Shown here: positions 11,661 to 22,333 of the stretch, one piece after another
How the letters are laid out: every line of letters starts with the position of its first letter
How positions within the stretch are numbered: the stretch's first letter is position 1
Assembly (NCBI GenBank): GCA_028751875.1
Contig: CM054165.1
Span: 23,678,670 to 23,742,669 of the forward strand
DNA from: Rapana venosa
Lineage: Eukaryota; Mollusca; Gastropoda; Neogastropoda; Muricidae
Reading direction: 5' to 3'
DNA length: 64,000 bases
Notes under the pieces: model-generated
Database searches by the model: none
Seen by the model: only the letters and a program-made list of their open reading frames with translations
What the model was told of the DNA's origin: nothing
Made by a program: the position numbers and the translations under genes

Positions 11661-12504
11661 TTTGTCAAACACTCAGACAGCAATTGTTGTTGAGGTGGTG
11701 TCAAGAAGAAAATAAACAAAATAGTGCTAATCTGAGTGCTAGTCTTTCAGAGAGACAATATACTGAAGGCCCATATGCTACATACAGTCAGCGCATGGAA
11801 AACAATCCATTCCAACACAAAAGCTGTACCTGACAGAATAGAAAGCCAGTCTCAAAGGGAACAAATATACATGCAGGCAGGATTTTGTGTAATCGATGGC
11901 TGATCTCTTGCATACATTCTCCTGGGGGAGAGAGCTTAAAGGTTTTTTTGCAGAAAAACCTGCCAAGAGAGAAAGAAGTGGACAACGCAAAAGAAAGAAA
12001 ATGGTGATGGTGAAGAAGGTGACAAATATGGCAGGGACAACAATGTTGTCGATAATATCACGCTGTTCCCATTGACAGGTACGGCCATACGTGGAAATGG
12101 CAAGACGGAGCTATTGCCTACAACTTCCATTCCTCCTTCAGACAGAGCAGAATCTTTGCGTTCCTTGGCGCACCCCAAGGGCTGTCACAAGTGATCACAC
12201 AGACAAAAATGGCTTTCGGTGTAAGAAACAGAATGGTCACTGAAAGAATGATTTTTCTGTCTTGTCTTCTCTAAGTCTCAGCCCCTTAGCTAGCACACCG
12301 CTCATCAAATCCTTCCAAGCATAACCTTACACAAGTTCGTTCTCTGGAAGAGCAGTCCACAGAATGGCTTATCACTGCTAAGCTGCCACTAGGTCACCAG
12401 CTACAGAAGAGTCTAAATGACTGCTGTTAAGATGCATATGCGTGAATTCCATATGTGCCTGAAAACTACAAAGCCTCTTCCGAAATCTCAACTCTTGAGC
12501 AACC
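11661..12504. other. intron 3, unassigned
   Basis: A basic, lysine-rich reading frame at about 11930-12180 resembles no family I can name. No RNA gene or structured repeat seen. Confidence 0.5.
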
Positions 12505-12605
12505 ACCAGTTGCAATAGCGGAATGGTTAGCACCTTAGATTACAGAATGGAAGTCGTGGGTTCGAATCCCATAGGAGGCAAAGGGATTTTTTCATACTCT
12601 GGCTG
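12505..12605 (+). mobile_element. tRNA-like SINE head
   Basis: Contains a box-A-like tagcggaatggttagcacc (12515-12533) and a nearly perfect box B, gggttcgaatccc (12558-12570), at about the right spacing. The sequence after box B (ggatttttt...ctctgg) resembles the body of the SINE at 41.3 kb. A functional tRNA is unlikely: no complete acceptor-stem pairing is evident. Confidence 0.65.
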
Positions 12606-12610
12606 GCGGC

Positions 12611-12842
12611 TATAATAATAATAATGTATGGAATTTATATAGCGCTGAATCTTGTAAAGCAACAATCAAAGCGCTCAAACACATACAACACACCCATACA
12701 GACACACATACAGACACACATACATACACATATACCCATACATATACATACACACACACAACACAACACAACTACATACACACGTACACACACACACATA
12801 CAAACATACATACACACACATAAACACACACAAACACACACC
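12611..12842 (-). mobile_element. SINE/L2-type 3' end with CA-rich stretch
   Basis: On the minus strand this ends with the shared tail: gagcgctttgattgttgctt, the 'agcgctatataaattccata' block and (ATT)n at 12612-12624. The head side (12680-12842) is an imperfect CA/CATA repeat. It sits at the same relative place as the GT array in the L2-like 3' UTR, but the tail wording is closer to the SINE at 16.9 kb. Confidence 0.75.
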
Positions 12843-12889
12843 GGAGTGAGTTTGCTATGAACTCGTTGGAAAGACTTGGACCATACATT

Positions 12890-13600
12890 TGGGCTTCATC
12901 CACTTAACAGATGCGATTTTGAGTGTTGCTCAGATTAACTGACCAACACTACTGATGTCTGTATCTCTTGGTCCCAGATGACGCGGAAAGAAAGAAAGCA
13001 TAGAATACAGCCCTGTCCTATAGTCTTAAAGCTCATGCAGATCCATAGCATCAGCATTAGATCATCTTCATCCTCATTGATCAGCACGCAATATCAGAAA
13101 ATTGTCTCTGATTTGGTGGCCCCAGTTGTTCTGGAGTCATGGTGACTCGATTATTGTTTTCCCTATACATTTCTGTGCCTGTGGTGACTTTGTGTCTTAG
13201 CCTTCTGGTTTTGAGGTTCACGGGAAAAGGTCGTTAGAGGGAAGTTGTGATTGTTGCCACCCTGAATGAGTAGAACCTCTGACTTAGCAACTGAGCTATC
13301 ACTGTTGTCACTAGGGGGCTTAGTAGGTGATGTCCTGCAAATGTTAGCTCAGAACAGGCACCACTGAACACCATTGAAGTGACTCAGCAAGCAGTGCAGG
13401 ACCCCTTTGACTGATGGTCCCATCGCAACCTGACATGAAAGGTCTCTCTGTGGACTTAAAACTCTGATGATATGACATGAAGAATTCGGTATGACTGGGG
13501 CGTAGAAATTGAAACTAGCATCGTGGTAACAGCATGTCAGAAACGTCACTGAGGATGAGGCAGCAAAAGAAAACTCTTGAGGAGCCAGACCAAGGTGACC
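12890..13600 (+). repeat. unclassified dispersed repeat X, copy 1
   Basis: Shares an ordered series of segments with 52900-53850: 'ctgaccaacact-ctg', 'atttctgtgcctgtggtga', 'agggggctt-gt-ggt', 'gttagctcagaacaggcac' and 'ctccctgtggactta'. No coding potential is clear. The copy at 53 kb contains a 5S-derived SINE that this copy lacks, so this is the empty allele of that site. Confidence 0.75.
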
Positions 13601-13704
13601 AGAAATGGTGACTTTAGCAAGGCTCTGCAGTGATAGCTGCCATCAGTTTGTAGACCCTGATAGTTTTGACACTAACACACATAAGCAAGCAGCAGCAGCA
13701 ACAA

Positions 13705-13827
<123 letters not shown>

Positions 13828-13869
13828 TTCTTGTTGTGTTATTCTTGTTCTTGTTGTTTGTCTCATCTA

Positions 13870-14065
13870 CTGTGACGTGGTGATGCTGCTGCTTCCACAC
13901 CTTCCCACCACAGTCACAGCTCATTTTGTTCAGACCTATCTGGAGCCTTTGACACTCAGAAGGAGTCAGAGTTAGGCTACTGTGAGGCCACCATCACAGG
14001 AGACTCTGCAATTCAGCTGAGTCACTGTGATGGTGTTCAATGGTGCCTGTTCTGATCCAACATAC
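13870..14065 (-). repeat. repeat X, inverted partial copy
   Basis: The reverse complement of 14030-14060 reads cagaacaggcaccattgaac, matching 13347 onward, and continues through the 'tgactcagc' block. Together with 13340-13600 it makes an inverted repeat around the triplet microsatellite. Confidence 0.65.
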
Positions 14066-14930
14066 AGAGGACATCACTTATCAAGCCATGGACATCAACA
14101 ATAAGATCTTTGTGGAGCCAGTCCCTATGAAGTGCATACCCTGGGGTGTAAAGTGCACCAAGTCCCTCTATCGACTTTCTCTTTCTGCAGAATCTGAAAC
14201 ATAGGCCATCTAATGTATACACCTGCAAGGGATTTTTGGTAATATATTTTTGTTGTTGTGTCTTTTAGTGCACTAATGAAAAAACTGATTCTTATGAAAC
14301 CCTGACGAAAGAAAGTGGCCCTGAAATTTTGAAGAGAAACCAATCGTAAATCAAGAAAGAGTTATGTCAGTCAGATAGTTTATAGAAACCACTGTTTTAG
14401 CAGTTAAAGTAAAGTTCACAAAGCTTTGTTTTGTTCAATGTATAGTTTGTATTGTGCAGGGTTTGGTTTCATGTTGATACGGATTTGTTATGCAGGGTGG
14501 AGTCGAGAATTTCAGTTGATAAAAAAATGCAGCAAAGCATTAAAATGTGTTTCAAATTTTGAAAAGTCCTTTCAACAACAATCTGCTACAAATTCCCAAA
14601 TCCAGGCTGTAACAGCAACACATCGTAAACATGAAGGTCACCCCTAGACCAAAGTAGCAGGCCACTAAATCGAGCTTTTAGTAAAAGAAAAATAAACCTT
14701 GGGAGGGGAAGGGAAAGACGACTATGAGTGATGATAACAATAATGATGATGTTATTCCTGTGCACCTGTTCGTGCAATGTTGGCCGAGCTGAGTTCCTTA
14801 TTTCCCGTTACCAAACATTCGGGCGTCAAACAGGCCTGACAGATACAATGACCTGCAGGGTTGCTCCAGTGATATGACCGAAGCCTCACAGCCACATTTA
14901 AAAAGGGGATCTCATCTAATCTCATGTGCT
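14066..14930. other. intron 3, unassigned
   Basis: No gene or repeat recognised apart from possible short SINE scraps. Confidence 0.5.
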
Positions 14931-15516
14931 CCCATAACTCCCTCCCGGGTCGTGCGGGCACTGCAGTGACTAATGTTGGACCAGGTGGTTCCATTTGCGG
15001 CGGTTGTGGGCAAGTGCCTGGGTTGTGGAGAAGCTCTTCCTGGTCCATTCAGGGATGTTGTCTGCCCATTTCTTCTTCTGCCTGCTTCGCCTTCTTTTCT
15101 CCTGCACTGTTCCTTGCAGTATGGTCTTGGAGAGTCCATCTGATCTTGTCACATGCCCATACCATCTGAACTTCCTTTTCTTGAGTGTGGTCAGCAGATC
15201 TTCGTAGTACTTGTTGGGTGATGGTTTGTTGGACTTCCTCGTTGGTAATGTGGTCCATGTAGGAAATGCCGAGGAGTCTTCCGAAGCATCTCATCTCCAA
15301 AGCCTGGATCCTCCTTTGTAGATCTGCATTCAGTGTCCAGGATTCGCCTGCATACAGATATTTGGAGATGACCAGTGCATGTAGTACTTTGACCTTGGTC
15401 CTGAGAGAGATGTTTCGGTCTTTCCAGATGGTCTTGCGCTTTGCTATTGCTGCTACTGTTTGTGCAGCTCTTGTGATGATTTCAGTCTTTGAACCTTCTT
15501 CACTAATGATAGCTCC
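14931..15516 (-). mobile_element. RTE-A LINE, 3' part (outer layer of nest)
   Basis: Minus-strand frames encode the C-terminal RT region: 'IISEEGSKTEIITRAAQTVA', 'DRNISLRTKVKVLHALV', 'LNADLQRRIQALEMRC', then broken frames to 'ALAHNRRKWNHLV'. It matches the RTE-A copy at 56.9-57.5 kb residue for residue in many places. Its 5' continuation lies at 18947-20010. The break falls inside the 'LGAIIS' coding segment, where another LINE has inserted. Confidence 0.88.
15505..15516. repeat. target-site duplication, left (pairs with 18935-18946)
   Basis: aatgatagctcc here and aataatagctcc at 18935-18946: 11 of 12 bases identical. They flank the CR1/Daphne-like insertion in RTE-A. Confidence 0.85.
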
Positions 15517-15884
15517 TCTCTTAACGAAAGGAGATCCAGACACAAACTAATTGAGTATTACAAAATGTTGAATAACTTATGTCCTGTCTATCTATCTGAT
15601 CTAGTCCCAGGTTTGCTTTCTGACAGAAATCCTTATCACAGATGGAGACCCCTAGAGCGCAGTGTACCAAAATGTAATACAGAATTGTATTGTAAATCTT
15701 TCATTCCCTCTACTACTAACCACTGGCCTTCTTTTCCTGATTATATGAAAAAACTGTATTTCTTTAAGCCTGTTAAAACGGCTGAAGAGGCTGTGGTGCC
15801 CACCTATTTTTATTTTGGGGAGAGGAGGGAGCACGTATTTCATTGTCGCCTACGACTCGAGATTAGTGATTTGAAGGCAGACAA
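15517..15884 (+). mobile_element. CR1/Daphne-like LINE, RT C-terminal fragment, left part
   Basis: Frame reads 'HKLIEYYKMLNNLCPVYLSD' (15540-15600), 'NPYHRWRPLERSVPKC' and 'SFIPSTTNHWPSFPDYMKK', the typical C-terminus of CR1/Daphne/Crack-type LINEs ('FIPST...W..LP'). It breaks off at 'ISDLKADK' and resumes at 18083. It is 5'-truncated. Confidence 0.8.
15873..15884. repeat. target-site duplication, left (pairs with 18083-18094)
   Basis: gaaggcagacaa occurs here and identically at 18083-18094. It flanks the RTE-B insertion; joining the flanks continues the CR1-like frame as '...DLKADKFNRHIEND'. Confidence 0.92.
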
Positions 15885-16723
15885 AAGAAGCCACAAAAGC
15901 TGTAGCCCAAGCTAAAGAAAAAGCGTGGAATGAATGGTGTGTTGGACTTGATTCAACTGAAGGTCAGCATAAAATGTTTTGAATTGCACGGCAGATGAGG
16001 AAAGAACGGAAGACATCAATGTAGCAAAATTTGTAAAAAATAAGTCTGGAAATATCATGACTGAGAAGCAAAATATTCTGCAGAGATGGAAGGATTACTT
16101 TCATGATCTGGTATATATTAAGAATCCTCATGCAATCGAGGAAGTGGAGAAAGTTGAACGACCTGTACAAGAAGTGACTGAAGATGAAATCAAAAGAACA
16201 ATTCGAACTATGAAAAAGAGTGGTGACAGAAATGATACAAGTAGCAGGAGAGGAAGGAGTAAAACAACTTACGAAAATATGTCAGAAGATACAGCGGACA
16301 GAAGAAATATCCGAAGAATGGGAAGACAGTATTACTGTTCCCATTTTCAAGGGTAAAGGAGATGCACTAGTATGTAGAAAATACAGAGGAATCAGGCTTC
16401 TGGAACATGGCATGAAGATCTGGGAAAAAGTATTGGAAAGAAGACAGAAGAGGCTGTGCAATATTGATGAAAAACAGTTTGGATTCCAGGCTGGCAAATC
16501 AATCATAGATGCAATATTTATTGTAAAACAACTGCAGGAAAAGTATATCGAGAAGAAAAAGAGCTTGATGCATATCTTTGTTGACCTGGAAAAAGCTTTT
16601 GATAGAGTACCCCAAAAGGCAATCCAATGGGCCTTGAGGAAACAAGGTGTACCGGAGCACACCATCTCAATGGTTATGACTTTGTACAAGAACTCCAGAT
16701 CAAAAGTGAAAACTATAATTGGG

Positions 16724-16734
16724 ATGTCAGAAAG
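16724..16734. repeat. target-site duplication, left (pairs with 16970-16980)
   Basis: atgtcagaaag appears on both sides of the SINE. Left copy ends the frame '...KTIIGMSE'; right copy starts 'MSESFEIKLGVHQG', the expected continuation. Confidence 0.95.
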
Positions 16735-16938
16735 AAAGGGAAACAAATACAGCTGCAGAAAAAAAAAAGGGTGAAAGGGTGGCGCAGCGCTAAGTGGCGA
16801 CGCGTTCTCCCGCTCTCCCCGGGGAGAGCAGCCCGAATTTCACGGAGAGAAATCTGCCGTGACTTAAAGTGGTATGAAATAAAATCTGAGCGCTTTGATT
16901 TGTTGCTTTACAAAATTCAGCGCTATATAAATTCCATA

Positions 16939-16969
<31 letters not shown>
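16735..16969 (+). mobile_element. tRNA-derived SINE with L2-like 3' tail (SINE-1)
   Basis: A 235-bp insertion. After a 35-base A/G-rich leader comes a tRNA-like head: box A near gtggcgcagcgctaag (16779-16794) and box B near agcccgaatttc (16830-16841). The body 'cacggagagaaatctgccgt' is followed by 'gagcgctttgatttgttgct', the 'agcgctatataaattccata' block and (TTA)n. The last approximately 80 bases match the 3' end of the L2-like LINE at 1.4-2.96 kb, which probably mobilises it. Both boundaries are fixed by the direct repeats. Confidence 0.92.
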
Positions 16970-16971
<2 letters not shown>

Positions 16972-18082
16972 GTCAGAAAGCTTTGAGATAAAACTAGGAG
17001 TGCACCAAGGATTCCCATTGAGCCCTCTGCTCTTTATCCTCGTGATGAATGAAATATCCAAGGAAGTGGAGAGGCAAGAAGAGATCTGGGAACTGCTGTA
17101 TGCTGATGACTTAGTACTGGTAGCTGAGAACAATGATGACGCTACTCAAAGATTTGGCAACTGGAAACAGAGATTAGAACGCAGAAGAATGAAGGTAAAT
17201 GTTGACAAGACCAAAGCAATGACAGTTGGAAAAGACTGCAGAACACATAGAGAGCAAGGCAAATACCCGTGTGGTGTCTGCCACAAAGGTGTAGGGAACA
17301 ATTCGATCAAATGCTCCAAATGTCAATATTGGTGTCACAAAAGATGCTCAAAGCTCAAAAGTCTGAAGAAGGAGGATGGAGTATTTGTCTTCCCCAGTTG
17401 TATAAATAAGAAGGGTGAAGACAATACCGATGCAGGAAAGGAGCTAGAATTTGAACAAGGGAAAATAGAAGTGGTAGACGAATTCTGCTACCTGGGAGAG
17501 ATGATGAGCTGCGAAGCAAAATCTGAGTTAGCTGTCAGAACCAGGCTTGCGAGTGCTTGGAAGAAATGGAAAGAATTGGCAAGTCTGCTCGGAAATAAGA
17601 AAATCCCACTGAAGAGACGCTGTCTGATATACAAGGCCTGCATCAGACCTGTTCTCCTGTATGGTTCGGAGACGTGGATTTTCACAAAAACCGTCAAACG
17701 TTTGTTGAAGAGCTGTGAAAACCAAATGCTACGCTAGATGACAAAGATCAAATGGGAAGACAGGATCACGAATGAAGAACTATGGAGAATGTGCAAAGTT
17801 GATGATCTGAAGTCTGTAGTTAGTAGCAATAGACTGCGCTGGTATGGGCACGTTCAACGGAAAGCAGACCACCACATCATAAAAAGAGCAATGAACTTCG
17901 TAGTGGATGGAAATCATGGGCTGCCTGTATTGCAGATGATCTTAGAGAAAGGGGCATGAATAAGGAGGAAGCTCAAAACAGAGAGAGATGGAGTAGGCTC
18001 ATCAATGTCAAACCTTCCCTGGGAGAAACATGACAAAGAAGAAGAAGAAGAAGAAGAAGAAGACGAAGAAGAAGAAGAAGAA

Positions 18083-18934
18083 GAAGGCAGACAAGTTTAA
18101 CCGTCATATAGAAAATGATCCAGTCTGTGATTGTGGCAATGCCCTTGAGACAGCTGAATACTACTTGCTTTAGTGTCCACATTACAATCTTGCTCATAGA
18201 AATCCAATTTCAACCCAGTCTCCCAAGTAAGCCTATAAACTCTTAACAAGCAGAACTGACCTTTAAATTTAAAACTGTACATCCATGTATTTTTGATTCA
18301 AAGCACTTTTAATTTTAAGTCAATTCAGCATGTACAATTGTTTTAGTATATTTGATCTCTATACACTCAATGTTTGACTTAGCTTTTGTATTTCTTAACA
18401 TTTCTCTACCTGCTCCCGCTAATCTCTGTTTTTTGTCTGTTGTAGGACTGTTGGTTTGCTTGTTTGATGTTTTGATTGTTGGTGTGTCGACTGGCTGATC
18501 TGTTTCTCTGTTTGTTTGGGTTTTTTGTTAGTTTGTTTTGTTCTTTCATTTCATCCTGCAGTTTGTTTGTTTATGTCTATATTGTGGTTAGTCTTTTTGT
18601 CATTTACCTTTTCATGTGCTAATTATCTGGATGAGTTGTACAGTATTGGATTGTGGAATTTTCCCCAAACGTTTACCATTTTATGCTATAGACATGTCTT
18701 TTGGAGGAATCTTAAGTTATTTCATTATCTGTTCATAATGATGCCGTTATTATTCTGCTTGGTCTATTTTTCCGTTTACTTCTTTTGGTCAGTGTATGGA
18801 TCATCAGTCGCCATAAGAACATTGATGTTGTACATGAGCACAACATAAGCTACTTGCTTGTTGCTGCTATGCTGATTATGTTCATCATGTTATGCTTGTT
18901 TCATGCTTATTAATGAATAAACCTTCTTTAAACC
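18083..18934 (+). mobile_element. CR1/Daphne-like LINE, right part and 3' end
   Basis: Resumes the frame from 15884: 'ADKFNRHIENDPVCDCG' then 'CPHYNLAHRNP', a Cys-x-Cys...His/Cys knuckle at the RT C-terminus. From about 18240 it is a T-rich 3' UTR ending 'aataaaccttctttaaacc' at the right target-site repeat. A stop interrupts the knuckle (LL*CPHY). Confidence 0.8.
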
Positions 18935-18946
18935 AATAATAGCTCC

Positions 18947-20010
18947 AAGTTACTTGAAGTTATCTACAGCCTCAAGTTCTCTTCCACTGACTGTGATCTT
19001 GGTAGTGATTGGCTGGCTGTCATGACTTTTGTCCTCTCTGCACTAATCTTCATGCGGTATCTGGAGAATGTTTCGTCCAGGTAGTACACTAGGATGGCTA
19101 GTTCCTGTTTGTTTCCTGCCAGTCCGTCGTCGTCATCGGTTAACATGAGGTTGATGATTGTCCGCCCTCTAATAGGGCCTACTGACTGTGCCAGTGTGAT
19201 CTTCTAAGGCGTCAGTCATTACGCGCTCAAGGACGACATTGAATAGTGTCGGCGATAGGAGACAGCCTTGACGGACTCCCACCGAGGTATGGAACCATTT
19301 TCCAACCGTGCCTTGGACAAGCACTGCGCTGGTGGCTTCCTTGTGTAGCTCTGTGATGGTCTGGATGATCTCTTGTCCCAGGTTGTACGTCTTCACTGTG
19401 GCCCATAATACGTCATGATATACACGGTGGAACGCCTTTTTGAAGTATATGAAGACGTAGTGCAGTTTCTGTTGGTGCTGGCTGTATTTCTCACACAAAA
19501 CTCGTAGGTTGAATATCTGTTTTGTGGTTCTTGTGTTTGGGCAAAGGCTTGCCTGTGATGATCTCTTCTGCCTGTGGCTTTAGTCTGCTCAAGATGACTT
19601 TTAACATTACTTGGCATGGCTTATAAGGCCGATCGTTTGACAGTTCTGGCATTGCTGTAGATTGCCTTTCTTGGGAGCATAATGAGTGATTGGGTCCAAG
19701 GTGTTGGCCACTCTCCGGTCTGCCAGATCTTGTTGCAAATTCTTGTGAAGATATCTATCACTGTTGTTTCCCCCCACCCCCTTGTTTGATCAGCTCTGAT
19801 GGGATGTTGCCAATGCTCGCAGATTTCCCATTTTTCAGCGATTTGATTGCTGCCTCAATTTCTTCACGAAGGATAGGGAAGTCATCTTTACGCTGGGGTC
19901 ACCTTGTGTCTGATGGTTGCAGAGCTCTGAACAGTATTCTGTTCATCTGTTAATGATATCTTTTTCTTCTGTGAGGCAGTTTCCGTCCTTGTCCTCGATG
20001 AAAAAAGAGG
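18947..20010 (-). mobile_element. RTE-A LINE, RT palm part (outer layer of nest)
   Basis: Minus strand: 'GVRQGCLLSPTLFNVVLE' (near 19240), 'YFKKAFHRVYHDVLW' (near 19430), a degenerate 'NDDGLAGNKQELA' active-site region (the two catalytic Asp neighbours are disturbed) and, beyond frameshifts, 'LISHAK' and 'LPKKGNLQQ' type linker near 19620-19690. It continues the fragment at 14931-15516 exactly across the 3.4-kb insertion. The 5' limit near 20010 is approximate. Confidence 0.85.
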
Positions 20011-20800
20011 ATAATGCTAGATATTGTGATCTCAGTCCTTCAAGTCAAGAGTTTGAAAGAATCCTTTTGCCTCAGACAGAATATAAACCCACAACCTTCC
20101 AGTCAGCACACCAATATGTTAGCCACTTTGCAACAGCAGCTGAATGTATACATATCATCCTCATTAGAATTATCTTTGAAACTAAAGCAAAACAATCTGA
20201 ACTTATTATAGGAGATCGCCTCTGTCTGTCTGTCTGTCTGTCTGTCTTTTCTGTCTCTGTCTGTCTCTCTCTCTCTTACTAGCTGTGACTATTAAGGATA
20301 GTCCCCTTTCAGGGCAAGGGCCAGATGAAAAAACAAAGCATGACAATATACTTAACCTTGGAAATAAAGATTATCAATAAGTATCTATCTCTCTCTCACT
20401 CTTGCAGAGATAAGTTGTTGACATGTTCAAGAAAGATGAGCATGGAACTATAAGAGATAAATAGAGTTTAATTATCCCTACAGATTATTTAAACTCTTTG
20501 GAAAAGAAAAATATATTGACTTATAGATACTTAATGCTTTCAAGTTGTCATTACACAAGTTAGCTGAAATGTTTTACCACTCAATGAAACTTATCGTAAA
20601 TATAGTGTTAGTGATCAAGAAAGGTCAGTATATTTTGCACCAAAAAAAGAAAAAGAAACCCATTCTCTTTAACTCACTTTATGCAATTTACTGTGGGAAT
20701 TTCAACAATAGCCAGACGACTGTAAAAAGCCAGAATTTGTTGTGCTGCACAAAGTGGAGACACTAGAAACTAAGAAACAGTTGCCCTGGATCGTCACACC
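20011..20800. other. intron 3, mostly unassigned
   Basis: Contains a short (TCTG)n run at 20220-20250. Sequence 20730-20800 (agtggagacactagaaacta) also occurs at 24195-24215 and probably belongs to an RTE element. Confidence 0.5.
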
Positions 20801-21300
20801 AATAAGGTCATACTGATAATAATCTTAAACCGACTGAAATAAGAATCAAAGAAGAAATGTCAGATCTTTAAGCTGAATTTCTAAGTGATAGAGGAACCAG
20901 TGACATGCTCATACAAATTCCAATGGAAAAGGTAAAAGAGTTGAATGTTGGCAAAGAAGGACAAAGTCTGGATCTGTACATGACACTCCTTGATTACAGT
21001 AAAGCATTTGATACTGTAAAATATGACCACCTTTTCCAAAGCATTAAGAAAATGGGTTTCTCAAGGCTCCTGGTTGCACTGCTAATCAACTTCTACATAG
21101 TCCAGCAGGCCAAAATAAGATGGAAGAGACAACAGTGCAAGTTCTCCCCTATCTGGAAGGGGATTGGGCAAGGATACATACTCTCCTCACAGCTGTTCAG
21201 CTTGTAACAGGTAACAAGTAATGAGAGAGGCAGAGATTGAAGAACCCAGTGTAGACAGACAGGTGGGGAGGAATCACAAACCTAAGGTACACAGATTTCA
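20800..21300 (+). mobile_element. RTE-type LINE fragment, RT motif A region
   Basis: The frame from 20905 reads 'LYMTLLDYSKAFDTVKYDHL' (motif A) and later 'WKGIGQGYILSSQLFSL', a decayed 'GVRQGCILSP-LF' motif. Upstream broken frames give 'ILNRLK...'. A stop truncates it soon after. It resembles BovB/RTE-type RTs. Confidence 0.75.
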
Positions 21301-21729
21301 GTGCTCTCATGTGATTTAAACAACATTAAATTTTTGTTTATTTAAAAAAAATCATACGTATACACACTTACAGTAAAGCAACAAGCTGAAAACTTATAAT
21401 GAGCCAAACTCATAAGAACTTAAGTCCTAGTGACCCATAGAGTATTGCCTCAAATATTAGTTCATCTCATTTTTGTTTTTTTAAACCATCTAAAGCTACG
21501 TGTTGATTTCCTGACAGCACTGCTTAGCATGCATGGTTTGCCAATGACCTTGTTTTCTCTTGTTCTTGTCTTTTACACTGTTTTTGTTATGCTGACCCCA
21601 TGACAACCAGAGTGTTATTGTCATGTTTTGGCAAAAACTGTTATACTAATATTGCAGAAAGTGTGTTCACAATCTTAATAATTTTATAGGATTTCTTCAA
21701 GGAGTATCATGTAAAGATCCAGACTCTGT

Positions 21730-21806
21730 CCTTCTTCGCCAACATTCAACTTTTTTACTCTTTCCATCGGAATTTATATGATAAAGAGCATGTCACTGGT
21801 TCCTCT
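21730..21806 (-). mobile_element. short antisense duplicate of the 20.9-kb RTE fragment
   Basis: The reverse complement of this stretch aligns with 20895-20970 ('agtgacatgctc', 'gttgaatgttggc-aagaagg', 'agtctgga'). The two pieces, about 0.8 kb apart, form a small inverted repeat. Confidence 0.75.
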
Positions 21807-21810
21807 ATCA

Positions 21811-22128
21811 CATTGTCAGATGAAGAGTGTGCATCTTGATATAGGATTTTGAAGTAAGAATTTTGTTTTCTTTGAATCCTTTGTATCACTGTAAGATGAA
21901 AAGCGTGGATCTTGATATAGGATTTGAAGTAAGAATTTCGTTGTTTTATTTGAATTTCCTTGTATCACTGTAAGACGAAAGTGTGCATCTTGATACAGAA
22001 TTTTGAAGTTAGTGTTTTGTTATTTTATTTGAATCCTTTGTGTCACGGTATGATGAAAAGTGTGTATTTTGATATAGGATTTTGAAGTTGGTATTTTGTT
22101 GTTTTGCTTGAGTTGTTTGTATCACTGT
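21811..22128. repeat. about 80-bp minisatellite, four units
   Basis: Units start near 21811, 21891, 21971 and 22049 and share 'gtgcatcttgatataggatt' and 'ttgaatcctttgtatcactg'. They differ by about 10-15%. The array abuts the L2-like copy on its right and an RTE scrap on its left. Confidence 0.9.
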
Positions 22129-22250
22129 AAGCCTTCACTTGATACCTTCAAATCCAGCCTCAAAACACACTTATTTCCTACCTGAGACTTTCCCCCCAAA
22201 TATCTGTCCCTAATTTTCAACAGCATCTTTCACCTTCTAAGTGTTGTTCC

Positions 22251-22333
<83 letters not shown>

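Larger units (their letters stand above)
15885..18082 (+). mobile_element. RTE-B LINE with internal SINE, zinc-finger insert and (GAA)n tail
   Basis: 5'-truncated copy. It begins in the pre-RT linker ('NEWC', 'RKERKTSM' region), then RT: 'IFVDLEKAFDRVPQ' (motif A, near 16580), 'GVHQGFPLSPLLFILV' (near 17000) and 'LLYADDLVLVAEN' (near 17095). A SINE interrupts it at 16735-16969. After the palm comes a cysteine-rich finger (17263-17350), then 'FCYLGEMMSCEAKSELAVRT' and the thumb/C-terminal region 'SSNRLRWYGHVQRKADHH'. About 40 bases coding 'KRPRGRPSKTW' in the 8.9-kb copy are deleted here. It ends in a (GAA)n tail (18036-18085). The perfect 12-bp target-site repeat and long open frames make it young. 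Assigned to RTE/RTEX-like LINEs by motif style. Confidence 0.9.

Noticed and set aside
12515..12582. tRNA gene
   Set aside because: Box A and box B are present, but I cannot pair a 7-base acceptor stem and the sequence continues into a SINE body.
14931..20010. Outer target-site repeat for RTE-A (aaaaaggggat / aaaaaagaggat)
   Set aside because: A-rich, imperfect and the 5' edge near 20010 is not fixed, so chance similarity cannot be excluded.
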